Assembly (NCBI GenBank): GCA_022425485.1
Contig: JAKMFL010000048.1
Location: forward strand, 7,501-53,527
Direction: 5' to 3'
DNA: 46,027 nucleotides
Source: Alphaproteobacteria bacterium
GTDB taxonomy: Bacteria; Pseudomonadota; Alphaproteobacteria; Puniceispirillales; Puniceispirillaceae
The notes below the pieces were generated by a model that did not search any database, was not told the origin of the DNA, and saw nothing but the letters and a program-made list of their open reading frames with translations. The number at the start of each line of letters is the position of its first letter. Position 1 is the first letter of the stretch. The translations under genes and the position numbers were made by a program. Shown in pieces: positions 27,189 to 35,654 of the stretch.

Positions 27189-27722
27189 ATGAGCCTGTCT
27201 GCCCCTGCCAAAAGAGAAGCACGCCATTTGCGCCGTATATCCTGTCGCGGCTTTGCCAGAGAAGATGGTTTGCTGGATATAGAAGGCGAGCTTATCGACA
27301 CAAAAGATTATGATTTTCCCTCTTCCACGCATGGCACGATTGAGGCTGGCCACCCCATCCATCATATGCAGGTGCGTATTACCATTAATTTTCAGATGAA
27401 TGTGGTCGCAGCAGAAGCAGTAACCTTGCATGGCCCCTATCAAATTTGTCCAAAGGGGGCTGAAAATATCAGCGGTCTGGTCGGGCTAACCATTGGGCCG
27501 GGTTGGAAGCGGAAGGTTCAAAACGCGATAGGCGGGCCAAAAGGCTGTACCCATATCACTGAATTAATGGGGCAGATGGCAACAACCGCTTTTCAGACCC
27601 TCTATGGAGAAAAAGCCCGCCAACGCCGCGCAACTGGTGCCGACCAAAACCAGCAAATTCGTACACCGCTTCCCTCGCTGACCAATAGTTGTATCGCTTA
27701 CGCTGAAGATACAGACGCCTAA
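27189..27722 (+). CDS. DUF2889 protein
   Basis: The protein (177 residues from ATG 27189, preceded by GGAG six bases upstream; ATG 27177 is the alternative) carries the DUF2889 signature: RRISCRGFAREDGLLDIEGE, LIDTKDYDF, HHMQVRITIN and GGPKGCTHITELM. The conserved Cys/His pattern (CPKGAENISGLVG, GCTHI) suggests a metal or cofactor site, but the family has no secure function. It converges on bolA with no intervening bases: the two coding regions abut at 27722/27723. Confidence 0.85.
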   Translation: MSLSAPAKREARHLRRISCRGFAREDGLLDIEGELIDTKDYDFPSSTHGTIEAGHPIHHMQVRITINFQMNVVAAEAVTLHGPYQICPKGAENISGLVGLTIGPGWKRKVQNAIGGPKGCTHITELMGQMATTAFQTLYGEKARQRRATGADQNQQIRTPLPSLTNSCIAYAEDTDA

Positions 27723-28001
27723 TTAATCCCGTTTTATAGTGATTTGTAAGGCATGAATGGGGCCGGCCAGTAATTCTGCCAATGCTTGATTTACGGCGCG
27801 GTGGGCAGCTACACGGCTAAGCTTGGCAAGGCTGTTTGAGGCGATAGTTACTTCAAAATGGCTTTGCCCGCCGGGGCGGGCGCCTGCATGGCCAGCATGC
27901 TGCCAGCTTACATCCTCTACTTTCAAAAAATCAGGATTAAGGATTTCTTGAAGGCGCATTTCTATAGCTTGTTTTACGCTATTTTCACTCATTTCTGACA
28001 T
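27723..28001 (-). CDS. BolA family protein
   Basis: The 92-residue protein shows the BolA fold motifs: VEDVSWQHAGHAGARPGG with the conserved histidine, SHFEVTI, and LAKLSRVAAHRAVNQAL. BolA proteins pair with CGFS-type monothiol glutaredoxins to move or sense iron-sulfur clusters. No monothiol glutaredoxin is in the window; the grxC product is dithiol. It is divergent from the J-domain gene, the usual alphaproteobacterial bolA-dnaJ-cobS-cobT arrangement. Confidence 0.92.
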   Translation of the reverse strand: MSEMSENSVKQAIEMRLQEILNPDFLKVEDVSWQHAGHAGARPGGQSHFEVTIASNSLAKLSRVAAHRAVNQALAELLAGPIHALQITIKRD

Positions 28002-28086
28002 TTATATACCGCCATTCTCATTTTAAGGGATAGGGATTATGGTTTTGCTACCAGATAAAATACAAAAAAATCACTATAACAGAAAC

Positions 28087-28114
28087 TTGTATTCACACCT
28101 TTGAACCCTATAGT
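28087..28114 (+). promoter_or_regulatory. Candidate promoter of the J-domain gene, close to the ATG
   Basis: TTGTAT (28087-28092) and TATAGT (28109-28114) are separated by 16 bases. Transcription would start about at the ATG (28123), and no Shine-Dalgarno sequence precedes that codon, so a leaderless message is suggested. Confidence 0.4.
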
Positions 28115-28122
28115 CTAGGCCT

Positions 28123-28713
28123 ATGAGAACAAAACGCCAAATAAAGGAACCTTTGAAGCTGAAAGACGGTGACCAAGCCCTTGCTGGGGACGGGGTGCGT
28201 TTATGCATGGCGGCGGGCTGCGATGCGGATGCCCCCCACCCCGCGCCGCGCAACCGTTCTGAATTACGAAGCTATATTTGGTTCTGCCTTGAACATATTC
28301 GCCATTATAATAGTAGCTGGAACTATTATGACGGCATCGAAGGGGATGCGCTTGAAGAGGAAATTAGGCGCGCTACAACGTGGGAGCGCCCAAGCTGGAA
28401 ATTTGGTACCGGCCCTTCTGCTGCAGCCTCCACCAGCCAGCCTTTTGAGGATAAGTTCGGTTTTTTTGAAGAGGAAACCAATAGCCCGCATCCAGCTATG
28501 AGCGGATTAAGCACTGAAGAGAAACAGGCTTGGGCTTTATTTGACCTGCCACCAGATACAGAAATGTCGAGGGTAAAAAAACGTTATAATGAACTGGCGA
28601 AATCCCTGCATCCAGATCATAATAAAACTGACCCTAAGGCTGAGGAAAAACTAAAGGAAATCAATCTTGCCTATTCTGTTTTACGTAAAAACGCTATGAA
28701 GGAAAAGATTTAA
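28123..28713 (+). CDS. J-domain (DnaJ-like) protein
   Basis: The 196-residue protein has an unusual N-terminal part with CMAAGCDADAPHPAPRNRSE and FCLEHIRHYNSSWNYYDG, conserved in the alphaproteobacterial DnaJ-like family next to cobS. A C-terminal J-domain (about 135-190) carries the HPD motif in LAKSLHPDHNKTDP. It should stimulate a DnaK-type ATPase for a particular client. Since the cluster goes on to CobS and CobT, assembly of that chelatase or an iron-sulfur protein is a reasonable guess, not shown by sequence. Confidence 0.9.
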   Translation: MRTKRQIKEPLKLKDGDQALAGDGVRLCMAAGCDADAPHPAPRNRSELRSYIWFCLEHIRHYNSSWNYYDGIEGDALEEEIRRATTWERPSWKFGTGPSAAASTSQPFEDKFGFFEEETNSPHPAMSGLSTEEKQAWALFDLPPDTEMSRVKKRYNELAKSLHPDHNKTDPKAEEKLKEINLAYSVLRKNAMKEKI

Positions 28714-28822
28714 CTACCACTAACCCATTAGAGCAAATAATTTAGCTTCTTAATTGCCTTTCCTAGCTGTGGCTGATAAAGGCTATTTCGTGAAAAATAA
28801 TGACGTCGCCGGAGAATGATTA

Positions 28823-29827
28823 ATGTCTGCTGAAACTACCCATGGACAAACAGCGCACCCTTTAAACGAGCCTGATATTGAGGTGAATGTGCGCGAGGTA
28901 TTTGGTCTAGATATTGATATGATGGTACCTGCTTTTTCAACAAGCTCGCAATATGTGCCTGCGATAGACGCCGACTATCAGTTTGACCATGATACCACCA
29001 TCGCTATTCTAGCAGGCTTCTCGCATAATCGCCGGGTAATGGTACAAGGCTATCACGGTACCGGAAAATCAACCCATATTGAACAAGTTGCGGCGCGCTT
29101 GAACTGGCCATGCTTACGTATCAATTTAGATAGCCATGTCAGCCGTATCGATCTGGTTGGCAAAGATGCTATCGTTCTGAAAGATGGCAAGCAGGTGACC
29201 GAGTTTAAAGAGGGCATCTTGCCATGGGCATTACAAAATCCAGTAGCGCTGGTGTTTGATGAATATGATGCTGGGCGCGCAGATGTGATGTTTGTTATCC
29301 AGAGGGTGCTAGAGGTAGATGGCAAATTAACCTTGCTAGATACCAGCCGGGTGATCACCCCAAACAAACATTTCCGGCTATTTGCCACCGCAAATACCGT
29401 AGGCCTAGGCGATACAACAGGCCTGTATCATGGAACCCAGCAGATAAATCAAGGCCAGATGGACAGATGGTCTATTGTTACGACCCTAAATTACCTGCCG
29501 CATGAAGATGAGGTAAATATCATCCTTGCCAAACAAAAAGCCTATCAAAATGAGGCTGGCAAAAAGCAGATTGACCAGATGGTGCGTATGGCTGATATGA
29601 CGCGTAAAGGGTTTATGGCCGGCGATTTATCTACACTGATGTCGCCGCGTACCGTGCTAACATGGGCAGAAAATGCGCTTATCTTTGATGATATCACATT
29701 GGCGTTTCGGCTGACTTTCCTCAATAAATGCGATGAAATAGAACGGCCTACTATTGCTGAATATTATCAGCGTGTATTCGGCATTGACTTGCCAGAGGCG
29801 CCTTCTGCCACGCAAAAAGCATCCTAG
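28823..29827 (+). CDS. cobS: Cobaltochelatase AAA+ subunit CobS
   Basis: CobS is a MoxR-class AAA+ ATPase that together with CobT powers insertion of cobalt into hydrogenobyrinic acid a,c-diamide by CobN. The Walker A motif GYHGTGKST is at 76-84, Walker B is LVFDEYDAG, and the sensor region has [16 protein letters not shown] is 8 bases before the ATG. Length 334 is typical. CobN is not in the window. The CobST pair is widespread in alphaproteobacteria next to bolA, and may serve more than cobalamin synthesis. Confidence 0.95.
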   Translation: MSAETTHGQTAHPLNEPDIEVNVREVFGLDIDMMVPAFSTSSQYVPAIDADYQFDHDTTIAILAGFSHNRRVMVQGYHGTGKSTHIEQVAARLNWPCLRINLDSHVSRIDLVGKDAIVLKDGKQVTEFKEGILPWALQNPVALVFDEYDAGRADVMFVIQRVLEVDGKLTLLDTSRVITPNKHFRLFATANTVGLGDTTGLYHGTQQINQGQMDRWSIVTTLNYLPHEDEVNIILAKQKAYQNEAGKKQIDQMVRMADMTRKGFMAGDLSTLMSPRTVLTWAENALIFDDITLAFRLTFLNKCDEIERPTIAEYYQRVFGIDLPEAPSATQKAS

Positions 29828-29865
29828 AAAAACGCCGCTGCCTAGCAGAGCAGAAAGTATCCAAA

Positions 29866-31728
29866 GTGAGCAAACCAGACGACCAGTCCGATTTTCTAAA
29901 GGCTAATGCAGCAGCGATGCGTGCGCTAGCAGGTGGGGTGGAACGTCAAGTACGCTATGCTGGGCAAGACACCCATATCGGCAAGACTGAAATCAGACTG
30001 CCTGCCCTGCCGCGTGAGCGTAGCCGCAGCGCCCGCAGTGACAGCCGCGGGGCCGCTGATTCAGCTGGATTGTGGCTTGCCCATCATAATGAGAAAACGC
30101 ATCGTCAGCTCTGTCCAAGCGCACCAGCGGCAAAGGCTATTTTTGAAGCAGCTGAACAAGCACGCGTAGAGGCAGTTGGTGCAAACCAGATGGCAGGCGT
30201 TCGCAATAACTTGTCAGCCAAATTGGATACACGCTATAGCAATATGCCTATTGGCGCCCCCGAATCTGGTGATGATAGCGCCGTGGTTGAAGCGGTTCGG
30301 CTGGTTGTACGCGAAGCGCTAACAGGGGACGCTCCGCCTGCATCCACAGCAATGGTGATGGATTTATGGCGGCCTTGGATACAATCACGGGCAGGCGATC
30401 TTCTAGAAGAGATGCGCATAGCTGAAACAGACCAGCAACAATTCGCTGATCTGTCTAAAAGATTGATTACGGTACTGCAATCTGAGCTAGGCGACACTGC
30501 CGAAAATAACGAGGATGGCGATGATGCTGATGATGATGGCAATCAGGATAATAATGATGATGGCCAGTCAGATGAAGCACAGTCCGCGACCGGTGAAGAT
30601 GACAGCACAGATGAGGATGGTCAGTCCCTAGAACAAGACGGGGACGCTGCTGGCATGGCATCTGAAGACGCGGCCGATATGGAATCGGACGCAGATATGG
30701 ATGGCATGACAGATGGGGAAAGTCCGGGCGGTGAGGCCGGAGAATCGCCCTATAAAACCCAGCAAAATGAAAATCCATATAAAATATTCACGACCGAATT
30801 TGATGAGGTTGTTGAGGCAGCAGATTTATGCGACCCAGCCGAGCTTGAGCGTTTGCGCGGCATGCTAGACAGGCATCTTGAAAATCTGAACCAGATGATC
30901 GGCAAGCTCGCTAATCGTCTTCAGCGCAAATTGATGGCGTTCCAGAATCGCACTTGGGAGTTTGATCTAGAAGAAGGCATGCTGGATGCTGGTAAATTGC
31001 ACCGGGTGGTTACCCAGCCCTATAGCGCCCTTTCCTATAAACAAGAACAAGACACGAAATTCAAAGATACGATTGTCACGCTGCTATTAGATAATTCTGG
31101 TTCCATGCGCGGGCGGCCTATCACTATTGCTGCGGTTACCGCCGATATTCTGGCGAGGACGCTGGAGCGCTGCGGGGTAAAGGTTGAAATTTTAGGCTTT
31201 ACCACCAAAGCATGGAAGGGCGGGTTATCGCGTGAAGCATGGCAGTCTGCTGGTAAGCCAGCGATGCCTGGCCGGCTCAATGATTTACGACATATCATCT
31301 ATAAATCTGCTGATCAGCCTATGCGGCGTGCACGCAAATCGCTTGGCTTGATGCTGCGCGAAGGTATTTTAAAAGAAAATATCGACGGTGAGGCGCTTAT
31401 CTGGGCGCATGATAGGCTAATTGGCCGCCATGAAGACAGAAAAATTATGATGGTGATATCAGATGGTGCGCCTGTAGATGATTCGACCCTGTCCTCAAAT
31501 AGCGGCAATTACCTTGAAAAGCATCTGCGTCATGTCATCACCATGATTGAAACCCGCTCGCCAGTACAGTTGCTAGCCATCGGCATTGGCCATGATGTAA
31601 CCCGTTATTATAAACGCGCGGTAACCATTACAGACGTCGACCAGCTTGGCGGCACCGTAATGACTGAGCTTGCAGACCTATTTGATGAGGATAAGAAAAA
31701 AACCAGCATGGCACGTTTTAAACGCTAG
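29866..31728 (+). CDS. cobT: Cobaltochelatase subunit CobT
   Basis: CobT forms a ring complex with CobS. The 620-residue protein has a conserved N-terminal domain, a very acidic low-complexity linker at about 205-300 (Asp/Glu/Asn-rich) and a C-terminal VWA domain with a complete MIDAS motif, DNSGS at 409-413. The start is GTG at 29866, 38 bases after cobS, without a strong ribosome binding site. The operon ends at the hairpin at 31763-31793. Confidence 0.95.
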   Translation: MSKPDDQSDFLKANAAAMRALAGGVERQVRYAGQDTHIGKTEIRLPALPRERSRSARSDSRGAADSAGLWLAHHNEKTHRQLCPSAPAAKAIFEAAEQARVEAVGANQMAGVRNNLSAKLDTRYSNMPIGAPESGDDSAVVEAVRLVVREALTGDAPPASTAMVMDLWRPWIQSRAGDLLEEMRIAETDQQQFADLSKRLITVLQSELGDTAENNEDGDDADDDGNQDNNDDGQSDEAQSATGEDDSTDEDGQSLEQDGDAAGMASEDAADMESDADMDGMTDGESPGGEAGESPYKTQQNENPYKIFTTEFDEVVEAADLCDPAELERLRGMLDRHLENLNQMIGKLANRLQRKLMAFQNRTWEFDLEEGMLDAGKLHRVVTQPYSALSYKQEQDTKFKDTIVTLLLDNSGSMRGRPITIAAVTADILARTLERCGVKVEILGFTTKAWKGGLSREAWQSAGKPAMPGRLNDLRHIIYKSADQPMRRARKSLGLMLREGILKENIDGEALIWAHDRLIGRHEDRKIMMVISDGAPVDDSTLSSNSGNYLEKHLRHVITMIETRSPVQLLAIGIGHDVTRYYKRAVTITDVDQLGGTVMTELADLFDEDKKKTSMARFKR

Positions 31729-31761
31729 GCATCTGGCTCTTTTTTTTAAAATTCAAGACAT

Positions 31762-31794
31762 AAAAAACCCCGCCTAAATTAGCGGGGTATTTTC
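31762..31794. terminator. Bidirectional terminator between cobT and rpmB
   Basis: ACCCCGC (31767-31773) pairs with GCGGGGT (31782-31788) around an 8-base loop. An A-run lies to the left and TATTTT to the right, so it can end transcription from both cobT and rpmB. The minus-strand T-run is the stronger. Confidence 0.88.
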
Positions 31795-31802
31795 ATCGCT
31801 TC

Positions 31803-31836
31803 ATGCAGCTAAATTTATGCAGCCAAAGTTATGCAG
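31803..31836. repeat. 14-bp tandem duplication across the rpmB stop codon
   Basis: ATGCAGCTAAATTT, ATGCAGCCAAAGTT and the partial ATGCAG follow one another. The minus-strand rpmB stop codon (31829-31831) overlaps the second copy. Confidence 0.8.
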
Positions 31837-32113
31837 ACTGGACTGCCAATATTTCACGCTTTAGAGAACGCGCATCATCAGCAAGCTCTGCATTACGTGC
31901 CTGTAACAAAAAGCTGTCCAATCCGCCATGCTTTTCGATGGTGCGAATAGCACTGGTTGAAACGCGCAAGCTGACATTACGGCCCAAGATTTCCGAGCTC
32001 ATGCTTGTACGCTGCAAGTTTGGCAGGAATTTACGGCGCGTGCGGTTTTTCGCATGGCTCACATTATTTCCAGACATCACGCCTTTACCAGTAATTTGAC
32101 AACGCTTTGACAT
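31829..32113 (-). CDS. rpmB: 50S ribosomal protein L28
   Basis: The 94-residue protein begins [20 protein letters not shown] and continues with [13 protein letters not shown], the L28 signature. The long C-terminal half is normal for alphaproteobacterial L28. The ATG at 32113 is used because everything upstream in frame is leader. A good sigma70-type promoter lies about 60 bases before it, and a strong terminator follows, so it is probably a single-gene transcript. Confidence 0.97.
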   Translation of the reverse strand: MSKRCQITGKGVMSGNNVSHAKNRTRRKFLPNLQRTSMSSEILGRNVSLRVSTSAIRTIEKHGGLDSFLLQARNAELADDARSLKREILAVQSA

Positions 32114-32171
32114 TGTAACCCTCGTGGCGACCATGCCGCCGAATGTTCGAATTTTTAAAATAACAATCGGG

Positions 32172-32200
32172 TTTATACTTCCAAAAGGCCAACAGGTCAA
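32172..32200 (-). promoter_or_regulatory. Sigma70-type promoter of rpmB
   Basis: On the minus strand TTGACC (32200-32195) and TATAAA (32177-32172) are separated by exactly 17 bases, ahead of the rpmB start at 32113. Confidence 0.7.
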
Positions 32201-32348
32201 GCAATTCTGTGATCTAGCATGGTAAAACTGCGCTTAAAGCTAGCAAATTTTTCAAGATGGCTATTTTTCTTGTTCTGCCTATCTTTTAGATAAAATTAAT
32301 CTGAACTCTATTTACTTAAATTTAACTTCTTCTTGTTAATATAAGTTT

Positions 32349-32768
32349 ATGAACTTACATCCATACATCCTCGTCAAGCGAAATGTTAAACTTCCAGATA
32401 GGCGCACATCCGTGCAGCTTGAAGCCTATGTTTGGCAGTCCATTGACGCTATCTTATCCTTGGAATCTATCAAATTTTCTCTGTTATGCGCAGAATTGGA
32501 TCAACGCAGAAAGGAGCTTAAGTTAGCCAGCTCCATTCGTCTTTTTGCGCTGATTTATTACCGAACACTCAGCAACCATTTCCATGATGAAATAGGCGAC
32601 GGCAATATGTTGCACAGCCCCAAATCAGACAATTTTAATTGTTTTCTGACGTCTCTGCAGCAATTTTCGCAATATGCGCAGCATGCGAAAGCGCCTTCTC
32701 TGGGGAAGCCAACACCCCTTTTATCTCAGATACAGCGCTTGCCCCGTCTGCTATCACTAGCGCCCTGA
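32349..32768 (+). CDS. Ribbon-helix-helix domain protein
   Basis: Residues 9-75 (VKRNVKLPDRRTSVQLEAYV and FSLLCAELDQRR, SSIRLFALIYYR) match the RHH_4 family of ribbon-helix-helix proteins, small dimeric DNA binders often found in alphaproteobacteria. The last 45 residues have no recognisable motif and are encoded antisense to the 3' end of pyrD (134 bases overlap). No Shine-Dalgarno sequence is visible before ATG 32349. A DNA-binding role is inferred from the fold; the target is unknown. No toxin partner is adjacent. Confidence 0.75.
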   Translation: MNLHPYILVKRNVKLPDRRTSVQLEAYVWQSIDAILSLESIKFSLLCAELDQRRKELKLASSIRLFALIYYRTLSNHFHDEIGDGNMLHSPKSDNFNCFLTSLQQFSQYAQHAKAPSLGKPTPLLSQIQRLPRLLSLAP

Positions 32769-33762
32769 GTTGGCGCAAAATATCTACGACAATATAAGGC
32801 CCGTGTAAGGCCAGCGCAGTATAAAGTTGCAGTAAATCTGCCCCCGCTAGCAAGCGTGCATAGGCCTGTTCAGCGGTTTGGATACCGCCAGCCCCTATCA
32901 ACACCAACTCTTGCGCGCCGCTACGCTTCAAATGACCCGCTGCATCGCTAAGCACCTCTAGGGCACGCCGAGCAAGAGGTTGTCCAGATAACCCGCCTGC
33001 TTCGCCGCGATGGATGCTATTCAAACTATCGGGGCGGGAAATAGTTGTATTCGTTAAAATAAATCCAGCTACCCCTGCCTTGGCACTTGCATCCATAGCG
33101 GCAAACAGGTCATTTTTTTCCATATCTGGTGCCAGCTTTACAAAAACAGGTGGCCGGGCAGGCGCGTGTACTATCGCCTCATCCCGTCCCTTAATTGCGC
33201 CCTCCAACACTGCCTTGATATGGGCTTCATGTTGCAAATCGCGCAAACCAGGTGTGTTAGGCGAGGATATATTGACGGTTAGATAGTCAGCATCCGCACT
33301 CAGAAAATGGGCTGCTTTATAGTAATCTGCGACCCTATCCTTTGCCTCTTTATTAGCCCCTATATTCACCCCGATAATACCGCGGCGCGTGGCAACTTTC
33401 CGTAAATTATTCCGAGCAACCCGCATGCCCTTGGAATTAAACCCATATCGGTTGATGACGGCGCCATCTTCAGGCAACCGGAACAAACGCGGCTTGGGAT
33501 TGCCGGCCTGCGGCTTCGGGGTAATGGTACCTACCTCAGCAAAGCCAAACCCTAACCGGATGGCCCCTTGGCTTGCGACTGCATTCTTATCAAAGCCAGC
33601 CGCGAGGCCTAACGGATTATCAAAAGAAAGGCCAGCTGCCTGAACGGGCAACAAAATCTGGTCTGCGATAGGCGCAAATCCGCGCGAAAGGGCAAATACA
33701 GCTGTATCATGCGCCATTTCAGCGGGAAGTTTTTGCGTCCATTTAGCCGCTAATTGCCACAT
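32635..33762 (-). CDS. pyrD: Dihydroorotate dehydrogenase (quinone), class 2
   Basis: PyrD oxidises dihydroorotate to orotate at the inner membrane, passing electrons to ubiquinone. The 375-residue protein has the class 2 N-terminal helical extension, NPLGLAAGFDKNA, FGFAEVGTITPKPQAGNPKPRLFR (key parts), the catalytic serine region ISSPNTPGLRDLQ and the FMN-phosphate site IGAGGIQTAEQA. It is slightly longer than most homologues, by about 20 C-terminal residues, in the part overlapping the convergent RHH gene. It follows lysS with an 18-base gap. Confidence 0.95.
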   Translation of the reverse strand: MWQLAAKWTQKLPAEMAHDTAVFALSRGFAPIADQILLPVQAAGLSFDNPLGLAAGFDKNAVASQGAIRLGFGFAEVGTITPKPQAGNPKPRLFRLPEDGAVINRYGFNSKGMRVARNNLRKVATRRGIIGVNIGANKEAKDRVADYYKAAHFLSADADYLTVNISSPNTPGLRDLQHEAHIKAVLEGAIKGRDEAIVHAPARPPVFVKLAPDMEKNDLFAAMDASAKAGVAGFILTNTTISRPDSLNSIHRGEAGGLSGQPLARRALEVLSDAAGHLKRSGAQELVLIGAGGIQTAEQAYARLLAGADLLQLYTALALHGPYIVVDILRQLRALVIADGASAVSEIKGVLASPEKALSHAAHIAKIAAETSENN

Positions 33763-33780
33763 GATATCCTGCTTACTTTC

Positions 33781-35403
33781 TTAATTATTTGCCAGCTCAT
33801 CCGCCAGAACCGCATCACATAGCGCGATAGATTTAGACAATCCATAAAGTCTGAAAAAGCTGCCCATACGTGGGCCCTGTTCCTGACCTAGCATGGTTTC
33901 ATACAGGCATTTAAACCAATCCCGCAAATTCTCATACCGCTCTTTACCCGTGGCATAAACCACAGTTTGAACATCGCTTGCCTCTGCATCTTCTGGCAAG
34001 CCAGCCAGCGCAGCACGCAAAGCGGTGATAGCGGTTTTTTCTTCGGCAGTGGCAGAGCGATATTGTTTATCTGGTCGCACACGATCCTGATAGAAGCGCA
34101 CCGCATAACCCGCCAGCCTGTCTAGATGAGGGTGCGTTTCTTTTGAGGTATCTGGTGCATAGCTCTGAATATATCCCCATAGCTCTTCTGCTGTTTCTGC
34201 AGAACAAACAGCCGCTAGATTAAGAAGCAATGAAAAGCTGACAGGCATATCTGCACCTGACATACCGCTTTTAGTATCTGTCTGTTGCTGATGAATATGC
34301 CATGCCGGGTTTTCCAGCCCTTCTTCTGGGCTTTGCTCGGACAATTTGCCAAGATGGCTGAAATACTCATCAACCGCCTTCGGGATTACATCAAAATACA
34401 GCCGTTTTGCACGCTTTGGCTGGCCATACATAAACAGAGCCAGAGATTCTGGACTGCCATATGTTAGCCAATCTTCTACCGATAAGCCGTTACCTTTAGA
34501 TTTTGAAATCTTTTCACCATTTTGATCTAAAAATAGCTCATAGGAAAAACCAGCAGGTGGCGTGCCTTTCAAAACCCGCACAATTTTAGAAGATAGCGTG
34601 ACAGAATCAATCAAATCCTTGCCACTCATTTCATAATCAACACCTAGCGCATACCAGCGCATCGCCCAATCTGCCTTCCATTGCAGTTTGCACCCGCCGC
34701 CTGTGACTGGCACCTCTATTTCGGCATTATTACGCGGGTCGCTATAAGTAATGGTGCCATTTTGCGTATCCACCTTAATAACTTTGGCTTGCAACACATG
34801 GCCTGTATCTGGGCATATCGGCAGGAACGGGCTGTAAGTAGCCTGACGTTCTGCACCCAAAGTTGGCAGAATGACATCCCTAACGGCTTGATAATTATTC
34901 AATATATGCCGTAAGGCTGGGTCAAAGGCGCCAGATTTATACATATCTGTTGCGCTGATAAATTCATATTCAAAGCCAAAACTATCTAAAAAGCTCTGCA
35001 GACGCGCATTATTATGCGCCCCAAAACTGTCATGTGTGCCAAACGGGTCTGGCACATCGGTTAGCGGCTTTTGCAAATGCGGCTCTAACATTTCCTGATT
35101 TGGAACATTATCAGGGATTTTCCGCAAACCATCCATATCGTCCGAGAAACAGATAAGGCGCGTTGGCCGGCCTGTTAGCACCTCAAAAGCGCGGCGAATC
35201 ATAGAGGTGCGCACAACCTCAGCAAAGGTGCCAATATGCGGCAGGCCAGAGGGGCCATACCCTGTTTCAAACAGTACAGGACGGCTAGGGTCATCTCCTG
35301 ACATTTTCGCCAAACGTGCCTGTAATGCGCGGGCCTCAGCAAAGGGCCATGCCTTAGCATCTTCTGCGGCAGAAGTGGATATAGCGGTGGTTTCTGCGGT
35401 CAT
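33781..35403 (-). CDS. lysS: Lysyl-tRNA synthetase, class I
   Basis: The 540-residue enzyme is the class I form, seen in archaea, spirochaetes and alphaproteobacteria. The HIGH-type motif is HIGTF (56-60) and the KMSKS-type motif is KISKS (298-302). It charges tRNA-Lys. No class II LysRS is present in the window. A 15-bp tandem array starts 18 bases upstream of the ATG, so it lies in the leader or promoter. Confidence 0.96.
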   Translation of the reverse strand: MTAETTAISTSAAEDAKAWPFAEARALQARLAKMSGDDPSRPVLFETGYGPSGLPHIGTFAEVVRTSMIRRAFEVLTGRPTRLICFSDDMDGLRKIPDNVPNQEMLEPHLQKPLTDVPDPFGTHDSFGAHNNARLQSFLDSFGFEYEFISATDMYKSGAFDPALRHILNNYQAVRDVILPTLGAERQATYSPFLPICPDTGHVLQAKVIKVDTQNGTITYSDPRNNAEIEVPVTGGGCKLQWKADWAMRWYALGVDYEMSGKDLIDSVTLSSKIVRVLKGTPPAGFSYELFLDQNGEKISKSKGNGLSVEDWLTYGSPESLALFMYGQPKRAKRLYFDVIPKAVDEYFSHLGKLSEQSPEEGLENPAWHIHQQQTDTKSGMSGADMPVSFSLLLNLAAVCSAETAEELWGYIQSYAPDTSKETHPHLDRLAGYAVRFYQDRVRPDKQYRSATAEEKTAITALRAALAGLPEDAEASDVQTVVYATGKERYENLRDWFKCLYETMLGQEQGPRMGSFFRLYGLSKSIALCDAVLADELANN

Positions 35404-35420
35404 TTTACAGTCTGTTCCTT

Positions 35421-35465
35421 AAATCTACTGGCCCAAAATCCACTGGCCCAAAATCTATTGGCCCA
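35421..35465. repeat. 15-bp tandem array (3 copies) upstream of lysS
   Basis: AAATCTACTGGCCCA, AAATCCACTGGCCCA and AAATCTATTGGCCCA follow one another with one or two differences. The unit is similar to that of the array before comF (17382-17436). It lies in the divergent spacer of lysS and the helicase gene, which otherwise shows no gene. Confidence 0.9.
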
Positions 35466-35654
35466 CAAAACCTATCTGTTAAAGTGACAGATAGGCAGGG
35501 GCAGCTAGATGCAAATGTTGTTTCAAGGTGATAAGATGCTGGCGAGGATGGGTCAAGTCTTTGCTAGCCTTACTATTGACGCAGCAAGAGAAGCGAAAAA
35601 GTGCCTCTGATAGCTACTAGGCAATAAAGGGCGCACTAGTCTATAGTGAGCGGC

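Noticed and set aside
32349-32768. RHH protein as antitoxin of a toxin-antitoxin pair
   Set aside because: No small toxin gene is adjacent: neighbours are rpmB and pyrD on the opposite strand, and RHH_4 proteins are commonly solitary.
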